Shown: one piece after another, positions 8,863 through 17,450 of the stretch
Layout: the number at the start of each line of letters is the position of its first letter
How positions within the stretch are numbered: the first letter of the stretch is position 1
Assembly: GCA_903919975.1 (NCBI GenBank)
Contig: CAIXKE010000001.1
Location: forward strand, 1 to 48,944
Length of the DNA stretch: 48,944 bases
Direction: 5' to 3'
Source of the DNA: Akkermansiaceae bacterium
Lineage (GTDB): Bacteria; Verrucomicrobiota; Verrucomicrobiia; Verrucomicrobiales; Akkermansiaceae
Translations under genes and position numbers: made by a program
Notes under the pieces: model-generated
What the model was told of the DNA's origin: nothing
Seen by the model: only the letters and a program-made list of their open reading frames with translations
The model's database searches: none

Positions 8863-9653
8863 GGCCTTGGTTTGGATGATGGAGCGGTCACTTCACCGCG
8901 TTGCAGGAAGAGGCGGACGGCGGGATTTTCGGAGTGGTCGCGAAGTTCTTTGGGATCGCCGGTGGCACCTTGGGTCCGTGTGGCAGTATCGAGGAAAATC
9001 GAGTGATTCGCGACTGCAAAAATGCTGGCCAGCTCGTGGGTGACAATGACGATGGTGGAACCGAGGCTATCGCGTAGGCGAAGGATCAGGTCATCCAGAC
9101 GGCGCGCGCTCAGCGGATCCAGGCCGGCGCCGGGCTCATCCAGAAAAAGGATATCGGGATCAAGAGCCATGGCGCGGGCAATCCCGGCACGCTTGTTCAT
9201 GCCGCCGCTGATCTGGGCGGGATAGTAATCCTCATAGCCCGAGAGGCCGACGAGCGAGAGCTTGTAGGAGACCAAATCACGGATGGTTTTGGGTGTAAGA
9301 TTGGTATGTTCCTCAAGTGGCATGGCGATGTTTTCGGCAAGGGTCATGGAGGACCACAAGGCACCGGATTGATACATCACACCGAAGCGGCGGATGAATT
9401 TCACGCGTTCCGTGGGACTTGCCGCGGTGAAATCCTCATCTTCATAGAGAATGCTGCCTTGGGCAGGTTCCTGCAGGCCGATGAGATGGCGCATCAGCGT
9501 GCTCTTGCCGCAGCCGCTGCCACCCATGATGATGAAGATATCCTTATCGGCGACTTCGAAATTAAGATCCCGCATCACGACGAAAGAGCCGTATGCCATC
9601 GTCAGATCGCGGACGGTGATCTTGGCCTGGGGCGTTTCCGAATTAGTTGGCAT
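8859..9653 (-). CDS. MlaF-like ABC transporter ATPase
   Basis: Cytoplasmic ATPase powering the MCE lipid transporter. In 264 residues it has Walker A GGSGCGKST (44-52), signature ISGGMNKRAGIARA with the MNKR form typical of MlaF/Ttg2A, Walker B ILFLDEPGAGLDP, and a switch histidine in TIVIVTHEL. A short C-terminal extension may contact the permease. It lies 3 bases after the permease stop and overlaps the MCE gene by 4 bases. Confidence 0.93.
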   Translation of the reverse strand: MPTNSETPQAKITVRDLTMAYGSFVVMRDLNFEVADKDIFIIMGGSGCGKSTLMRHLIGLQEPAQGSILYEDEDFTAASPTERVKFIRRFGVMYQSGALWSSMTLAENIAMPLEEHTNLTPKTIRDLVSYKLSLVGLSGYEDYYPAQISGGMNKRAGIARAMALDPDILFLDEPGAGLDPLSARRLDDLILRLRDSLGSTIVIVTHELASIFAVANHSIFLDTATRTQGATGDPKELRDHSENPAVRLFLQRGEVTAPSSKPRP

Positions 9654-9656
9654 ACA

Positions 9657-10793
9657 TCAGATATCAAGCACGGTGAAAATGGCGGCGAACGCGGAGTCGA
9701 GAACGATGATCGCGGTGATGGACGTCACCACGGCGCGGGTGGTCGCCTGACCGACGGCGGCGGAGGAATTTCCCGCATGCATCCCTTGCAGGCAGCCGCT
9801 CATGGCGATCACCGCTCCGAAGAAAACGCTCTTGAAAACCCCGAGCAAGGAGGTCGTCAAGGTGACAGCGGTCAGGGTTTCATTCCAAAACAAGACCGGC
9901 GGTATGCCAACCGCCGCACCGACTAACATCCCGCCGAGGATGCCCACGCAGTTGGCATAAAGCGTGAGCAGCGGCATCATCAGCACCAGCGCCAACAACC
10001 GGGGCAGCACGAGGAAATCGAAGGGATCGAAGCCGAACGTGCGCAAAGCATCGATCTCCTCGTTGGCTTTCATGCTGCCAAGATGAGCGGCAAAGGCCGC
10101 ACCCGTGCGGCCGCTCATAATGATCGCGGTCATGACCACGCCCATTTCACGGACCATGGCGATCCCCACCAAATCCGCGACATAGAGGCTCGCCCCGAAG
10201 CTGGCGAGTTGGACGTTGCCGACAAATGCCATAATCAACCCGATGAGGAAGCTGATGAGTGAAACAATCGGCAATGCCTGCGCGCCGCATTCCTGAACGA
10301 TCATCCAAAAATCGCGCGCTCGAAAGCGGGCACCGCCCGTAACGAAGCGGCCGAGCGCCAGCACCGATTGTCCGGTGAATTCCGCAACCGCTAGAACGCT
10401 GACCCAGACTTCGATTGAACCTTTTCCCAATTTGGTAAGCTCCGAAGAGTCGGCGGGTTTTTGGGTCGCGTCGCTTTGCTCAGGGACGGCAAGTGCCAGC
10501 TCCATCAGGCCCAGAAGGTTGGGCGGCAATCCTTCGAGCGATGGCTTCCACTGAGCGGCGCCGAGGGTCGGCTTTTCTATGCTTCGGAGCTGCGAGAGAA
10601 TGAAGGCGGGCAGAGTGGAATCAAACGCGCCGAGCTTGTCTGTAACATACCGGCTTGGCGCTTGATCGCCTGACTCCCCTTGGATCTCGGGAGTCGCTCC
10701 ATCACGCAGCCAATCGCCGCAAAGCTCCAACACCACCTGCCCGCCGTCCCGCCTCCAGCGAGCGCAAGGGGGTGAGGAATTATTCGTTGGCAC
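9657..10793 (-). CDS. MlaE-like permease with N-terminal STAS-like domain
   Basis: Inner-membrane permease of the MCE lipid transporter. The 378 residues divide into an N-terminal soluble part (about 1-130, VVLELCGDWL...) that looks STAS-like, as in some MlaE relatives, and a C-terminal MlaE domain with five or more membrane helices. Diagnostic segments are FLIGLIMAFVGNVQL, MVREMGVVMTAIIMSGRTGAAFAA and LGSMKANEEIDALRTFG. The start is a GTG at 10793. I found no better upstream start and no clear Shine-Dalgarno, so the start is the least certain part. Confidence 0.9.
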   Translation of the reverse strand: MPTNNSSPPCARWRRDGGQVVLELCGDWLRDGATPEIQGESGDQAPSRYVTDKLGAFDSTLPAFILSQLRSIEKPTLGAAQWKPSLEGLPPNLLGLMELALAVPEQSDATQKPADSSELTKLGKGSIEVWVSVLAVAEFTGQSVLALGRFVTGGARFRARDFWMIVQECGAQALPIVSLISFLIGLIMAFVGNVQLASFGASLYVADLVGIAMVREMGVVMTAIIMSGRTGAAFAAHLGSMKANEEIDALRTFGFDPFDFLVLPRLLALVLMMPLLTLYANCVGILGGMLVGAAVGIPPVLFWNETLTAVTLTTSLLGVFKSVFFGAVIAMSGCLQGMHAGNSSAAVGQATTRAVVTSITAIIVLDSAFAAIFTVLDI

Positions 10794-10841
10794 AACTAAG
10801 ATTGCACGAAATATCCTCTGAAAACAAGCTCCTTTCGCCGG

Positions 10842-10892
10842 ACCCTCGGGGAGGGTTGCGCCCCCATAGCTGCCACCTATAAAACGAGGTGG
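10842..10892. repeat. Two adjacent hairpins, possible mobile-element end
   Basis: In the 292-base gap between the MCE operon and the DUF4340 gene there are two perfect short hairpins: ACCCTC-ggg-GAGGGT (10842-10856) and CCACCT-8nt-AGGTGG (10873-10892). A non-coding AT-rich stretch with ACTAAAATGAAGGGCTATAG follows (about 10904-10923). The arrangement resembles terminal structures of IS200/IS605-type elements, but there is no transposase, so it could be a relic. The rest of the gap (10893-11085) shows nothing else I can name. Confidence 0.4.
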
Positions 10893-11085
10893 TTTAACCT
10901 TAGCGACTAAAATGAAGGGCTATAGCTGAGCGAAAAGATGTTTGCCGGAAACTTCTGATAGTAATTCAAGTGGGTATCCATGTGCCTCTCCGAGCCTCGA
11001 GTCGAACAATCCTATCAGCTGTTTTCCGATCGATCTGCTATAGCGAAGACTACTTTCCGTCCGGATCGCCGCCATCGTTGCCCGT

Positions 11086-12348
11086 TTATTTCATGGACGG
11101 GACAGAGATCGGCGGAGTGGTGGCGGTGTTGCGGGACGGAGGTGCTGCGATCATGCCGCCGGGGAGTTGTTGCATGAAGCCATTGCCCGTTCCGGCGGCA
11201 GGCGGCGGGGTGGGCGCGGTGATGAGTTGTGCGCGTTCTTTCAGCAAGGGATCGATGGTGGTCTTGCTGACTTCGAAGGTGCGGCCGACGAAGAGCTTCG
11301 CCTTATCGAGTTTTTCGGTGAGTGTTTTGACTCGTTGGGTGAAGGCTTCATCCTTGGCTTTCGCATCTTCGGGTTTTTCGCCCTCTTCTTTTTTGCGCTC
11401 TTTCGGCAACTCGGCTGCGACGGTGACGGTCATGAGCAGTTTGTCTTCGGCGCCCTTTACGGGAGTGATGGTTAGGCTATAGGTGAACCCCTCGAAGGTC
11501 TCGATGGTGGCATTGCGCTTGCCATCGGCTGCGCTGCGCTCGGCGACTTTTTCGGCGGGAACGACATCGTCGAAGCGGGCGTAAGAAAAGAGGCTCTTGA
11601 GCGGTGAGGTGGCGGTGGTGTCCAAGACCTCGGTGGGGGCGGCACCGTCGAGCTTGAACTCCGCTTCCTCGGTCTCGCGGGTGAGTTTCCATGCGGTCTC
11701 GCTTTTATCCTTCTGACTGAGACTGATCGCTTTGATTTTCTCCGGGCTGATGAACTCGTCCGCCAACCAACGAGCCGCCTCGGTGCTCACTGCGGGGAAC
11801 ATTTCGCTGATGGCATAGAAGCCGGATTCATCGGCATGATTGCGGATGTAGCGGCCGACCGATGTGGCCCCGCCCGTCGGGCCGGCGTCGGCACCGCTCT
11901 CGATATTCTTGCCGAGTGACACCTTGGCGAGCGGTTTGCCAGCGGCGTCCTTGAAGATGGCGCTTAAGCCGCGCTCTGCGGGATTGGCGGAGTCCTCATC
12001 CATGCCGAAGCGCGGGGCGAATGACGGACCGGCCTCCATGCCGCGAGTGACTTTCAGCTCGGAAAGAGTGCGGATGAATTCGTTCACGGATGTGGCATTG
12101 GCCGGGTAACCATCGCGCTCGGCGACAACCCAGGCGCCATCTTTTTTGGTGAGTGTCACAGAATCGGCAGCCCCTTGGATTTCCACGGTGCTGACGTCGC
12201 CGGCAGGAAAAGACTCGAAGAGTGTTTGTCCCGGAGCACGGTTGGTGGCGCTTTTCGAGGTGTCTTTTTGCGTGAGTTTCACGGCGGCCACGGCCGCGCC
12301 AAGAGCGATGGCGATGACCCAGAGAATGATAACCTGACGTTTGTTCAT
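11086..12348 (-). CDS. DUF4340 domain protein, ABC operon partner
   Basis: Membrane-anchored extracytoplasmic protein of unknown function. The 420 residues begin with a short cytoplasmic segment and one membrane helix (about 7-24). Repeated beta-rich units follow, such as VSTVEIQGAADSVTLTKKDGAWVV and IKAISLSQKDKSETAWKLTRE, typical of DUF4340. A charged Lys/Glu-rich loop (KERKKEEGEKPEDAKAKDEA) lies near 320-340. It is the last gene of an operon with an ABC-2 ATPase, permease and GldG-like protein, an arrangement common in Verrucomicrobia and Planctomycetes (family knowledge). Confidence 0.82.
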   Translation of the reverse strand: MNKRQVIILWVIAIALGAAVAAVKLTQKDTSKSATNRAPGQTLFESFPAGDVSTVEIQGAADSVTLTKKDGAWVVAERDGYPANATSVNEFIRTLSELKVTRGMEAGPSFAPRFGMDEDSANPAERGLSAIFKDAAGKPLAKVSLGKNIESGADAGPTGGATSVGRYIRNHADESGFYAISEMFPAVSTEAARWLADEFISPEKIKAISLSQKDKSETAWKLTRETEEAEFKLDGAAPTEVLDTTATSPLKSLFSYARFDDVVPAEKVAERSAADGKRNATIETFEGFTYSLTITPVKGAEDKLLMTVTVAAELPKERKKEEGEKPEDAKAKDEAFTQRVKTLTEKLDKAKLFVGRTFEVSKTTIDPLLKERAQLITAPTPPPAAGTGNGFMQQLPGGMIAAPPSRNTATTPPISVPSMK

Positions 12349-12363
12349 GTTAGGAATGGATTT

Positions 12364-12390
12364 GAAATTTGAGATCTGAAATTTGAGATT
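12364..12390. repeat. Direct repeat of GAAATTTGAGAT in operon spacer
   Basis: GAAATTTGAGAT occurs twice in a row in the 40-base spacer between the DUF4340 gene and the GldG-like gene. It is AT-rich and similar in style to the CTGAAAT-based spacers at 14308-14405 and 15157-15247 in the same operon. Confidence 0.6.
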
Positions 12391-14299
12391 AACGGGCGCG
12401 GGTTGCGCGGCGGCGCTGGATGAAGAGAATGAGGCCGAAGAGAATCACCAGGGCGGGCATCAGCGCGACGTTGAGCAAGGTGATCTTGCCGGCGAGCTTG
12501 TCTTTCTGGCGGCGGAGGTCTTTTTCCTGTTCGCGGATGAGCTTGGCGTATTCGACTTGTTCCTTGCGCAGTTTGCCGATTTCCGCCTCCTGTTCGGGTG
12601 ATAGGTAGAGCTCGCTGCCGCGCGCTTTCTGGGATTGGAGGTCGTTGAGTTTTTGTTGGGCGGTTTTTTGTTTTGCCTGAAACTCCTCGATTTTGCTGCC
12701 GACCTGTTGGTTGAAATCCGCTTCCATTTTCTGGACCACGGTGAACGGGCGACGGATTGCCGAGCGGGAACGCGAACCGATGAGGTGCTTCGATCCGACA
12801 GCCTGATCGAGCATGTTGAACAACAACGATGCGTTGCCGCCGCGTGGCGTGGCCATCTGCATGCCGCCGATGTTTTGCACATTGTATGCAATGGCATCGT
12901 AGAAGGCATCCACATCCGCAATGAGAAACACGTTGCCTTGGCTAGTGGATTCCTTGAGGGCTGCCGACTTGGGCTCATCCTTCTTATCTTTGTTTTTATC
13001 ATCACCAGCCGGAGCGGCCTCCTCGCTAGCGGCTTTTGGTTTGCCATCCGGGAAGGCGGTTTTGAACATGCCGGATAGATGGGTGACCAGATCATAGGCC
13101 GTGCCGGATGAACGGAATGACGTGCTGAGGGTCGGATCAAATCGCGAGGCTCTCATGGCATCGACAAAGCCGGCGCCGGTGGTGGACTTGATGAGCGTAT
13201 TGGATGTCACGCCACCCGCACCGGTCCGGATGAAGGCCCCGGGTATGAAGAAGGTGGTCGATTCAATATCTTTGGTGATGACGTTGTCGGATTCCGGCAT
13301 CTGGCTCTTCGGCAGTGTCAGCACGCAGGGGCTTGAGTATTCCTGACTGACCGGTGTGGCGAGCGATGGATCCGCGAGGGCTTTTACGGATTCAAAGGAG
13401 ACGCCCCATGCGCCGAGCAGAGTGGGCAGGGTGGAGGTGGTGGGCACGCCGGGCATGCCCATCATTGGATTTCCGCCGCCGACGGCTTCTGCTGCCTTCG
13501 AAAACGCATCGAGGCAGGCCACCACGGTGCCGCCGCCGAGAAGATACTGGTCGATGGCGAACTCGGCTGCCGGAGTGATGCTGGCGGGATGGAATAGTAA
13601 CAGGACTTTCAATTCCTTCGGATCGAGAGTGGGCGAGTCCATCGGCACATCCACCACATCGAACGACTGCTTGAGTTGTTGATAGAACACCCATGGTGGT
13701 GTGGGCCGTTGGCCCTGCATCATAGCCGGACTGCCTTTGAGGTCGAGGGCGGACATGATGCCGACCTTCGGCTTCACGGGTATGGTCACTTCGGCGATGG
13801 CCTTGGACAGCTGATACTCCAGCATAGTCTCGTCCTGAGGGTTGAGGAATGGGATGATGCGGGTCTTATCGAGGCAGGAGATGGCTAATCCGAAGTAGAG
13901 GTTTTGATCATCCATGCGCTGACCGTTGATGCCATCGAGATTGGCGGAGTCTTCGGCATCGGTGTCGGGCTGGGGGTCGAGGTTTTCGATCCGGAGTTTG
14001 CCTTTGGAGAGCGACGAGTATTCCTTGAGTAGGTCATCGACACGGCGCATGTGGAGTTTGATTTGCTCCGGCATGTAGTCGGTGCTACGAGATGCGTAGT
14101 AACGGATGACGACGCGTGTATCCAACTCGCCGAGGATGGAGCGGGTGCCGTCCGATAGCGTATGGATTTGTTTCTCGGTGAAGTCCGCGCCGCGGTTGCC
14201 GATGGGCGTGAGGGTGACGAGCCAGTTCGCGAGCACGGCGATTGCAAGGAGCGCGGCGACTCCGAAGGCCGCACGGGTGACGGGATGGGTGATTTTCAT
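12389..14299 (-). CDS. GldG-like ABC-type auxiliary protein
   Basis: Large membrane-anchored subunit accompanying an ABC-2 transporter. The 636 residues have an N-terminal membrane helix (about 12-32), an extracytoplasmic domain of the GldG/ABC_transp_aux kind (YYASRSTDYMPEQIKLHMRRVDDLLKEY, PKVGIMSALDLKGSP, LLLFHPASITPAAEFAIDQYL), a charged coiled coil (about 545-605) and a C-terminal membrane helix ending RRRATRAR. In Bacteroidetes GldG is tied to gliding, but the wider family occurs with many ABC exporters, so gliding is not implied here. Confidence 0.83.
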   Translation of the reverse strand: MKITHPVTRAAFGVAALLAIAVLANWLVTLTPIGNRGADFTEKQIHTLSDGTRSILGELDTRVVIRYYASRSTDYMPEQIKLHMRRVDDLLKEYSSLSKGKLRIENLDPQPDTDAEDSANLDGINGQRMDDQNLYFGLAISCLDKTRIIPFLNPQDETMLEYQLSKAIAEVTIPVKPKVGIMSALDLKGSPAMMQGQRPTPPWVFYQQLKQSFDVVDVPMDSPTLDPKELKVLLLFHPASITPAAEFAIDQYLLGGGTVVACLDAFSKAAEAVGGGNPMMGMPGVPTTSTLPTLLGAWGVSFESVKALADPSLATPVSQEYSSPCVLTLPKSQMPESDNVITKDIESTTFFIPGAFIRTGAGGVTSNTLIKSTTGAGFVDAMRASRFDPTLSTSFRSSGTAYDLVTHLSGMFKTAFPDGKPKAASEEAAPAGDDKNKDKKDEPKSAALKESTSQGNVFLIADVDAFYDAIAYNVQNIGGMQMATPRGGNASLLFNMLDQAVGSKHLIGSRSRSAIRRPFTVVQKMEADFNQQVGSKIEEFQAKQKTAQQKLNDLQSQKARGSELYLSPEQEAEIGKLRKEQVEYAKLIREQEKDLRRQKDKLAGKITLLNVALMPALVILFGLILFIQRRRATRAR

Positions 14300-14307
14300 A
14301 GGTAAAA

Positions 14308-14405
14308 GCTGAAATTCTGAAATTCTGAAATGGTGGAGGCTGAAAACTTGAGATAGGGGGAGACGGAAGAATGATTTCAGCGTCTCAGTATTTCAGTGTT
14401 TCAGC
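14308..14405. repeat. CTGAAAT inverted-repeat spacer
   Basis: The left arm (14308-14331) is three tandem CTGAAAT-type words; the right arm (14374-14405) is ATTTCAG/TTTCAG words in the opposite orientation. The RNA could fold into a long imperfect hairpin in the 116-base gap between the permease and GldG-like genes. See the similar spacer at 15157-15247. Confidence 0.65.
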
Positions 14406-14415
14406 ATTGGTTTTA

Positions 14416-15147
14416 TCAGGCGCGCTTGGCGGAAAGGATGGCGCTGGTTCCTAGCAGGCAGACAAAGATGAACGAGGCGAACCAGACGAGATCCTGCATG
14501 CGGAACAAGCCACGGTTGAGTGAGCGGAAATGATCCCAGACGCCGAAGGAAATAATCGCCTCCACGGCGGTCGGCGAGGTGGCCTTGGCGAGCTCGCGGG
14601 TGAAATCATCATAGCCGCACAGCACCATGGTGACGCAGATGGCCACGGAAACAATCAGGCAGACGACCTGGTCCCGGGTGCAGGCGGAGACGAGCATGGT
14701 GATGGCTAGGAAGGTGCAACAAACGAGGAAACTGCCGAGGTAACCGGCAAGGATCGCGCCGTTGTCTGGATCGCCGAGGTAGTTCACGGTGATGACGATC
14801 GGGAAAGTGAGCAACAGGGCGACCAGCCAGACGGTGGCGGCGGCAAGGAATTTCCCGACGATGGCGCTCCAAGTTGAGACCGGGAAGGTGCCGAGCAATT
14901 CGATCGTCCCGGTGCGTTGTTCGTCAGCCCAAAGTTTCATGCCTACGGCGGGTGCCAGCAGCATGAAAATCCAGGGATGCCAGAAAAAGAAGGTCCACTC
15001 GAGCGAGGCATCGCCGACGCGCATGAAACTTCCGAAGCTGAACGTCAGGCCCATCGAGAGGGCGAGGAAGATGACGATGATCGCATAAGCCGTGGGCTGG
15101 GCGAAGTAGCTGGTGAGCTCCCGTTTGTAGATAGTTAGAGATGACAT
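14416..15147 (-). CDS. ABC-2 type permease, GldF-like
   Basis: Inner-membrane permease. In 243 residues about six membrane helices can be seen, with the first extracytoplasmic loop short and EWTFFFWHPWIFMLLAPAVGMKLWADEQRTGTIELLGTFPVS spanning roughly 50-90. The segment ADEQRTGTIELL matches the conserved E-x-x-x-G-T-x-E-x-L element of ABC-2/GldF permeases. It lies between the ATPase gene and the GldG-like gene, with AT-rich hairpin spacers on both sides. Confidence 0.87.
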   Translation of the reverse strand: MSSLTIYKRELTSYFAQPTAYAIIVIFLALSMGLTFSFGSFMRVGDASLEWTFFFWHPWIFMLLAPAVGMKLWADEQRTGTIELLGTFPVSTWSAIVGKFLAAATVWLVALLLTFPIVITVNYLGDPDNGAILAGYLGSFLVCCTFLAITMLVSACTRDQVVCLIVSVAICVTMVLCGYDDFTRELAKATSPTAVEAIISFGVWDHFRSLNRGLFRMQDLVWFASFIFVCLLGTSAILSAKRA

Positions 15148-15156
15148 GGTGGTAGA

Positions 15157-15247
15157 TGCTGAAATGCTGAAAAAATGAAAAGCTGAAATCAGAACATGAA
15201 GAAGAGCGAAGATCTTGTCTCAGCGTTTCCGCATTTCAGATTTTCAG
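15157..15247. repeat. CTGAAAT inverted-repeat spacer
   Basis: ATGCTGAAATGCTGAAAAA begins the left arm (15157-15191) and TCTCAGCGTTTCCGCATTTC begins the right arm (about 15218-15247). The arms can pair imperfectly. This is the same style of element as at 14308-14405, in the next gap of the same operon. Confidence 0.6.
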
Positions 15248-15256
15248 GATTTATTC

Positions 15257-15988
15257 TTAGGCGGCTTCTTCGGTGTCGCGGGTGGTGAGGCTGCGGAACA
15301 GGTCGGTGAGCGAGCCGGAGCCGGATTGCGCGTGGAGCTCGGCGGGGGTGCCGTCGGCGACGATTCTTCCGCGGTCCACGATGACGGCGCGGGTGCAGGC
15401 GGCATCGACTTCCTCCAGAATGTGGGTGGAAAAGAGGATGGCCTTGTCCTTGCCAAGGCGCTTGATGAGTTGGCGGACCTCGTATTTCTGGTTTGGATCG
15501 AGGCCGTCGGTGGGTTCGTCGAGAATGAGGACCTCGGGATCGTGGAGCAGGGCCTGGGCGAGGCCGGTGCGGTGGCGGTAGCCTTTCGAAAGGGTGTCGA
15601 TCGATTGTTTGGCGACGCTGGTGAGGAAGCAGGTTTCGATGGCGCGCTCGACGGCGTCATTTCTGTCAGAGCCAGCTAGGCCGCGAATGCTGGCGCAGAA
15701 TTTCAGGAAACCGATGACCGTCATATCAAGATAAAGCGGGGCGGATTCCGGCAGGTAGCCGACTTTGGTTTTGGCGGCCATCGGATTGTCGATCACCGAG
15801 ATTCCACAGACCTTGGCGTCGCCGGAGGTGGGTGGCAGGAAACCGGTGATCATGCGCATCGTGGTCGATTTCCCGGCTCCGTTGGGCCCGAGGAACCCGA
15901 GGACTTCGCCTTTTTTGACGATGAACGAGAGATCGTCCACGGCGAGTTTGGATCCGAATTGTTTGGTGAGGTTTTCGACTTCGATCAT
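15257..15988 (-). CDS. ABC transporter ATPase, GldA-like
   Basis: ATPase of an ABC-2 exporter. The 243-residue protein has MIEVENLTKQFG at the start, Walker A GPNGAGKST (34-42), signature LSKGYRHRTGLAQAL, Walker B VLILDEPTDGLDPNQ and a switch histidine in ILFSTHILEE. The open frame extends to 16063, but MIEVENL is the normal start. It heads an operon of ATPase, permease, GldG-like and DUF4340 genes and faces the LON-domain gene across a 229-base divergent promoter region. Confidence 0.93.
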   Translation of the reverse strand: MIEVENLTKQFGSKLAVDDLSFIVKKGEVLGFLGPNGAGKSTTMRMITGFLPPTSGDAKVCGISVIDNPMAAKTKVGYLPESAPLYLDMTVIGFLKFCASIRGLAGSDRNDAVERAIETCFLTSVAKQSIDTLSKGYRHRTGLAQALLHDPEVLILDEPTDGLDPNQKYEVRQLIKRLGKDKAILFSTHILEEVDAACTRAVIVDRGRIVADGTPAELHAQSGSGSLTDLFRSLTTRDTEEAA

Positions 15989-16217
15989 GGGATGAAATTT
16001 CGAGTGGGGTTCGCTGCCAGAAAGCGACGTGGGGGAAGGTTCTTGTTTAGGGAAAAATGCCACAAGGAAAATTCCCGGTGGGGGTGGAATCGATGGCCAG
16101 TGGCCCCGCTCGTCTCGGCACTTGCTCCTGATGAGCCCGCCGCGGTATCCATCCGCTTTTCGCCAAAGGCTCTAACCGACTTGCAACGTGGCGTGGCGTG
16201 TGTATGGATTTCTGAGA

Positions 16218-16844
16218 ATGTCAGCCATCCACCTTCCCGAACGCTGCGGCGTGATGTTGTTGCCGGACTGCTCCTTGTTTCCGCATGGCGGGCTGCCCTT
16301 GCACATCTACGAGCCTAGGTATCGGAAAATGCTCGAGGACGCACTCGAGGGTGATTGCATTTTCGCGGTGGGGCGCTTGCTCGGTGACGACCAGACCGAT
16401 CCCGCGGTCTGCGTGGCCGAGGTGGGCACGATCGGTTTGGTGCGCGCCTCGCGCGAGAGTGAAGACGGCACCTCGCAATTGCTGCTGCATGGCGTGATGC
16501 GCGTGCGTTTCACCGAGTGGCATGATGATCATGACTATCCGTATGCCAGCATCGAGCCGGTGATTTCGGTTTTCACACCGGAAAATCAATCCATGGCGGC
16601 CATGAAAACGCTGCGCGGAGCTGTGGAGGACGCTATCCGATCTTTGCCGGACGAGGTGCAAGCGGGCGTGTTTTCGCTGATCGACCGGGCGGAGGATCCG
16701 GCACTGATGACGGACATCGTCAGTCAGCAATTCATCCATGAGCCGGATCTCCGGCAGCAATTGCTGGAGATGGAGTCAGTGGGCGCGCGGATTCCCTTGA
16801 TCTGCGAATTTCTCCGGAAAGTCAGCGCGGCCGCGGAGAATTGA
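16218..16844 (+). CDS. LON substrate-binding domain protein
   Basis: Stand-alone protein with the N-terminal domain of Lon proteases, without AAA+ or peptidase parts. In 208 residues the domain is recognisable from MLLPDCSLFPHGGLPLHIYEPRYRKMLEDAL (about 13-43) to the C-terminal helices (LRQQLLEMESVGARIPLICEFL). Such proteins are widespread and functionally undefined; a role in recognising misfolded protein is often suggested. The ATG at 16218 is chosen; a TTG/ATG 10 codons upstream is also open. The gene converges on the peroxiredoxin gene with 14 bases between. Confidence 0.83.
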   Translation: MSAIHLPERCGVMLLPDCSLFPHGGLPLHIYEPRYRKMLEDALEGDCIFAVGRLLGDDQTDPAVCVAEVGTIGLVRASRESEDGTSQLLLHGVMRVRFTEWHDDHDYPYASIEPVISVFTPENQSMAAMKTLRGAVEDAIRSLPDEVQAGVFSLIDRAEDPALMTDIVSQQFIHEPDLRQQLLEMESVGARIPLICEFLRKVSAAAEN

Positions 16845-16858
16845 GCCCTGCAGGCGGC

Positions 16859-17371
16859 TCAAGGATTTCCGGAAATGACTTTAAGAACATCCGCCGCTTG
16901 CTGCTCGGTCGATGCGGCGAGATCCCGCCAGACGAGTTTCCCCTCTTTGAAAAGAAACGCCTGCCGCTTGGCAAAACCCAGGATCTTGGGGACTCCGAAC
17001 GCCGTCACGACGACGCCGTCTTCATCGGCAAGAAGATCAAAGGGCAGCTGGTATTTATCCTTGAAGGCCTTCTGCGCTTTCACTGAGTCCATGCTCACGC
17101 CGAGGGTTTTGACGCCCTTTTCAGTGAGGACCGCGTAGGAATCGCGGAGACTGCATGCCTGTTTGGTGCAGCCGGGGGTGTCCGATTTTGGATAAAAATA
17201 GACCAGTAGGTAACTGGTTGCGCCGGTTTCGGCGACATTCACCGTCACGCCATCCTGGTTTTTTTGCGCCACCGCCGGGATGGCGGCCCCCACGGCCAGT
17301 GGCTCGGCGGAAGCATGGGCGGCGAAAACCCCGGTAGTGATTGCGCTCAGGATTTTGGTGATCGGGGACAT
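16859..17371 (-). CDS. Exported peroxiredoxin (BCP/AhpC-TSA type)
   Basis: Thiol peroxidase reducing peroxides. In 170 residues it has an apparent signal peptide (MSPITKILSAITTGVFAAHASAEP read as 1-24, cleavage after ASA), then the peroxiredoxin fold with FYPKSDTPGCTKQAC: peroxidatic Cys68 and a second Cys73 five residues later, the BCP pattern. Export to the periplasm is less common than cytoplasmic BCP. The open frame reaches 17461, but the ATG at 17371 gives the signal peptide. Confidence 0.88.
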   Translation of the reverse strand: MSPITKILSAITTGVFAAHASAEPLAVGAAIPAVAQKNQDGVTVNVAETGATSYLLVYFYPKSDTPGCTKQACSLRDSYAVLTEKGVKTLGVSMDSVKAQKAFKDKYQLPFDLLADEDGVVVTAFGVPKILGFAKRQAFLFKEGKLVWRDLAASTEQQAADVLKVISGNP

Positions 17372-17450
17372 GGTGTTTGAGGTTCGCACTGGAATCCGGC
17401 TTGGCAAGCGGACATCCGCCATTCGCGAAATATCCACCGGAGGACTTGAA

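Noticed and set aside
16843-16860. GAGCC...GGCTC hairpin between the LON and peroxiredoxin genes as a two-way terminator
   Set aside because: The stem is only 5 bp and no T-run follows on either strand.
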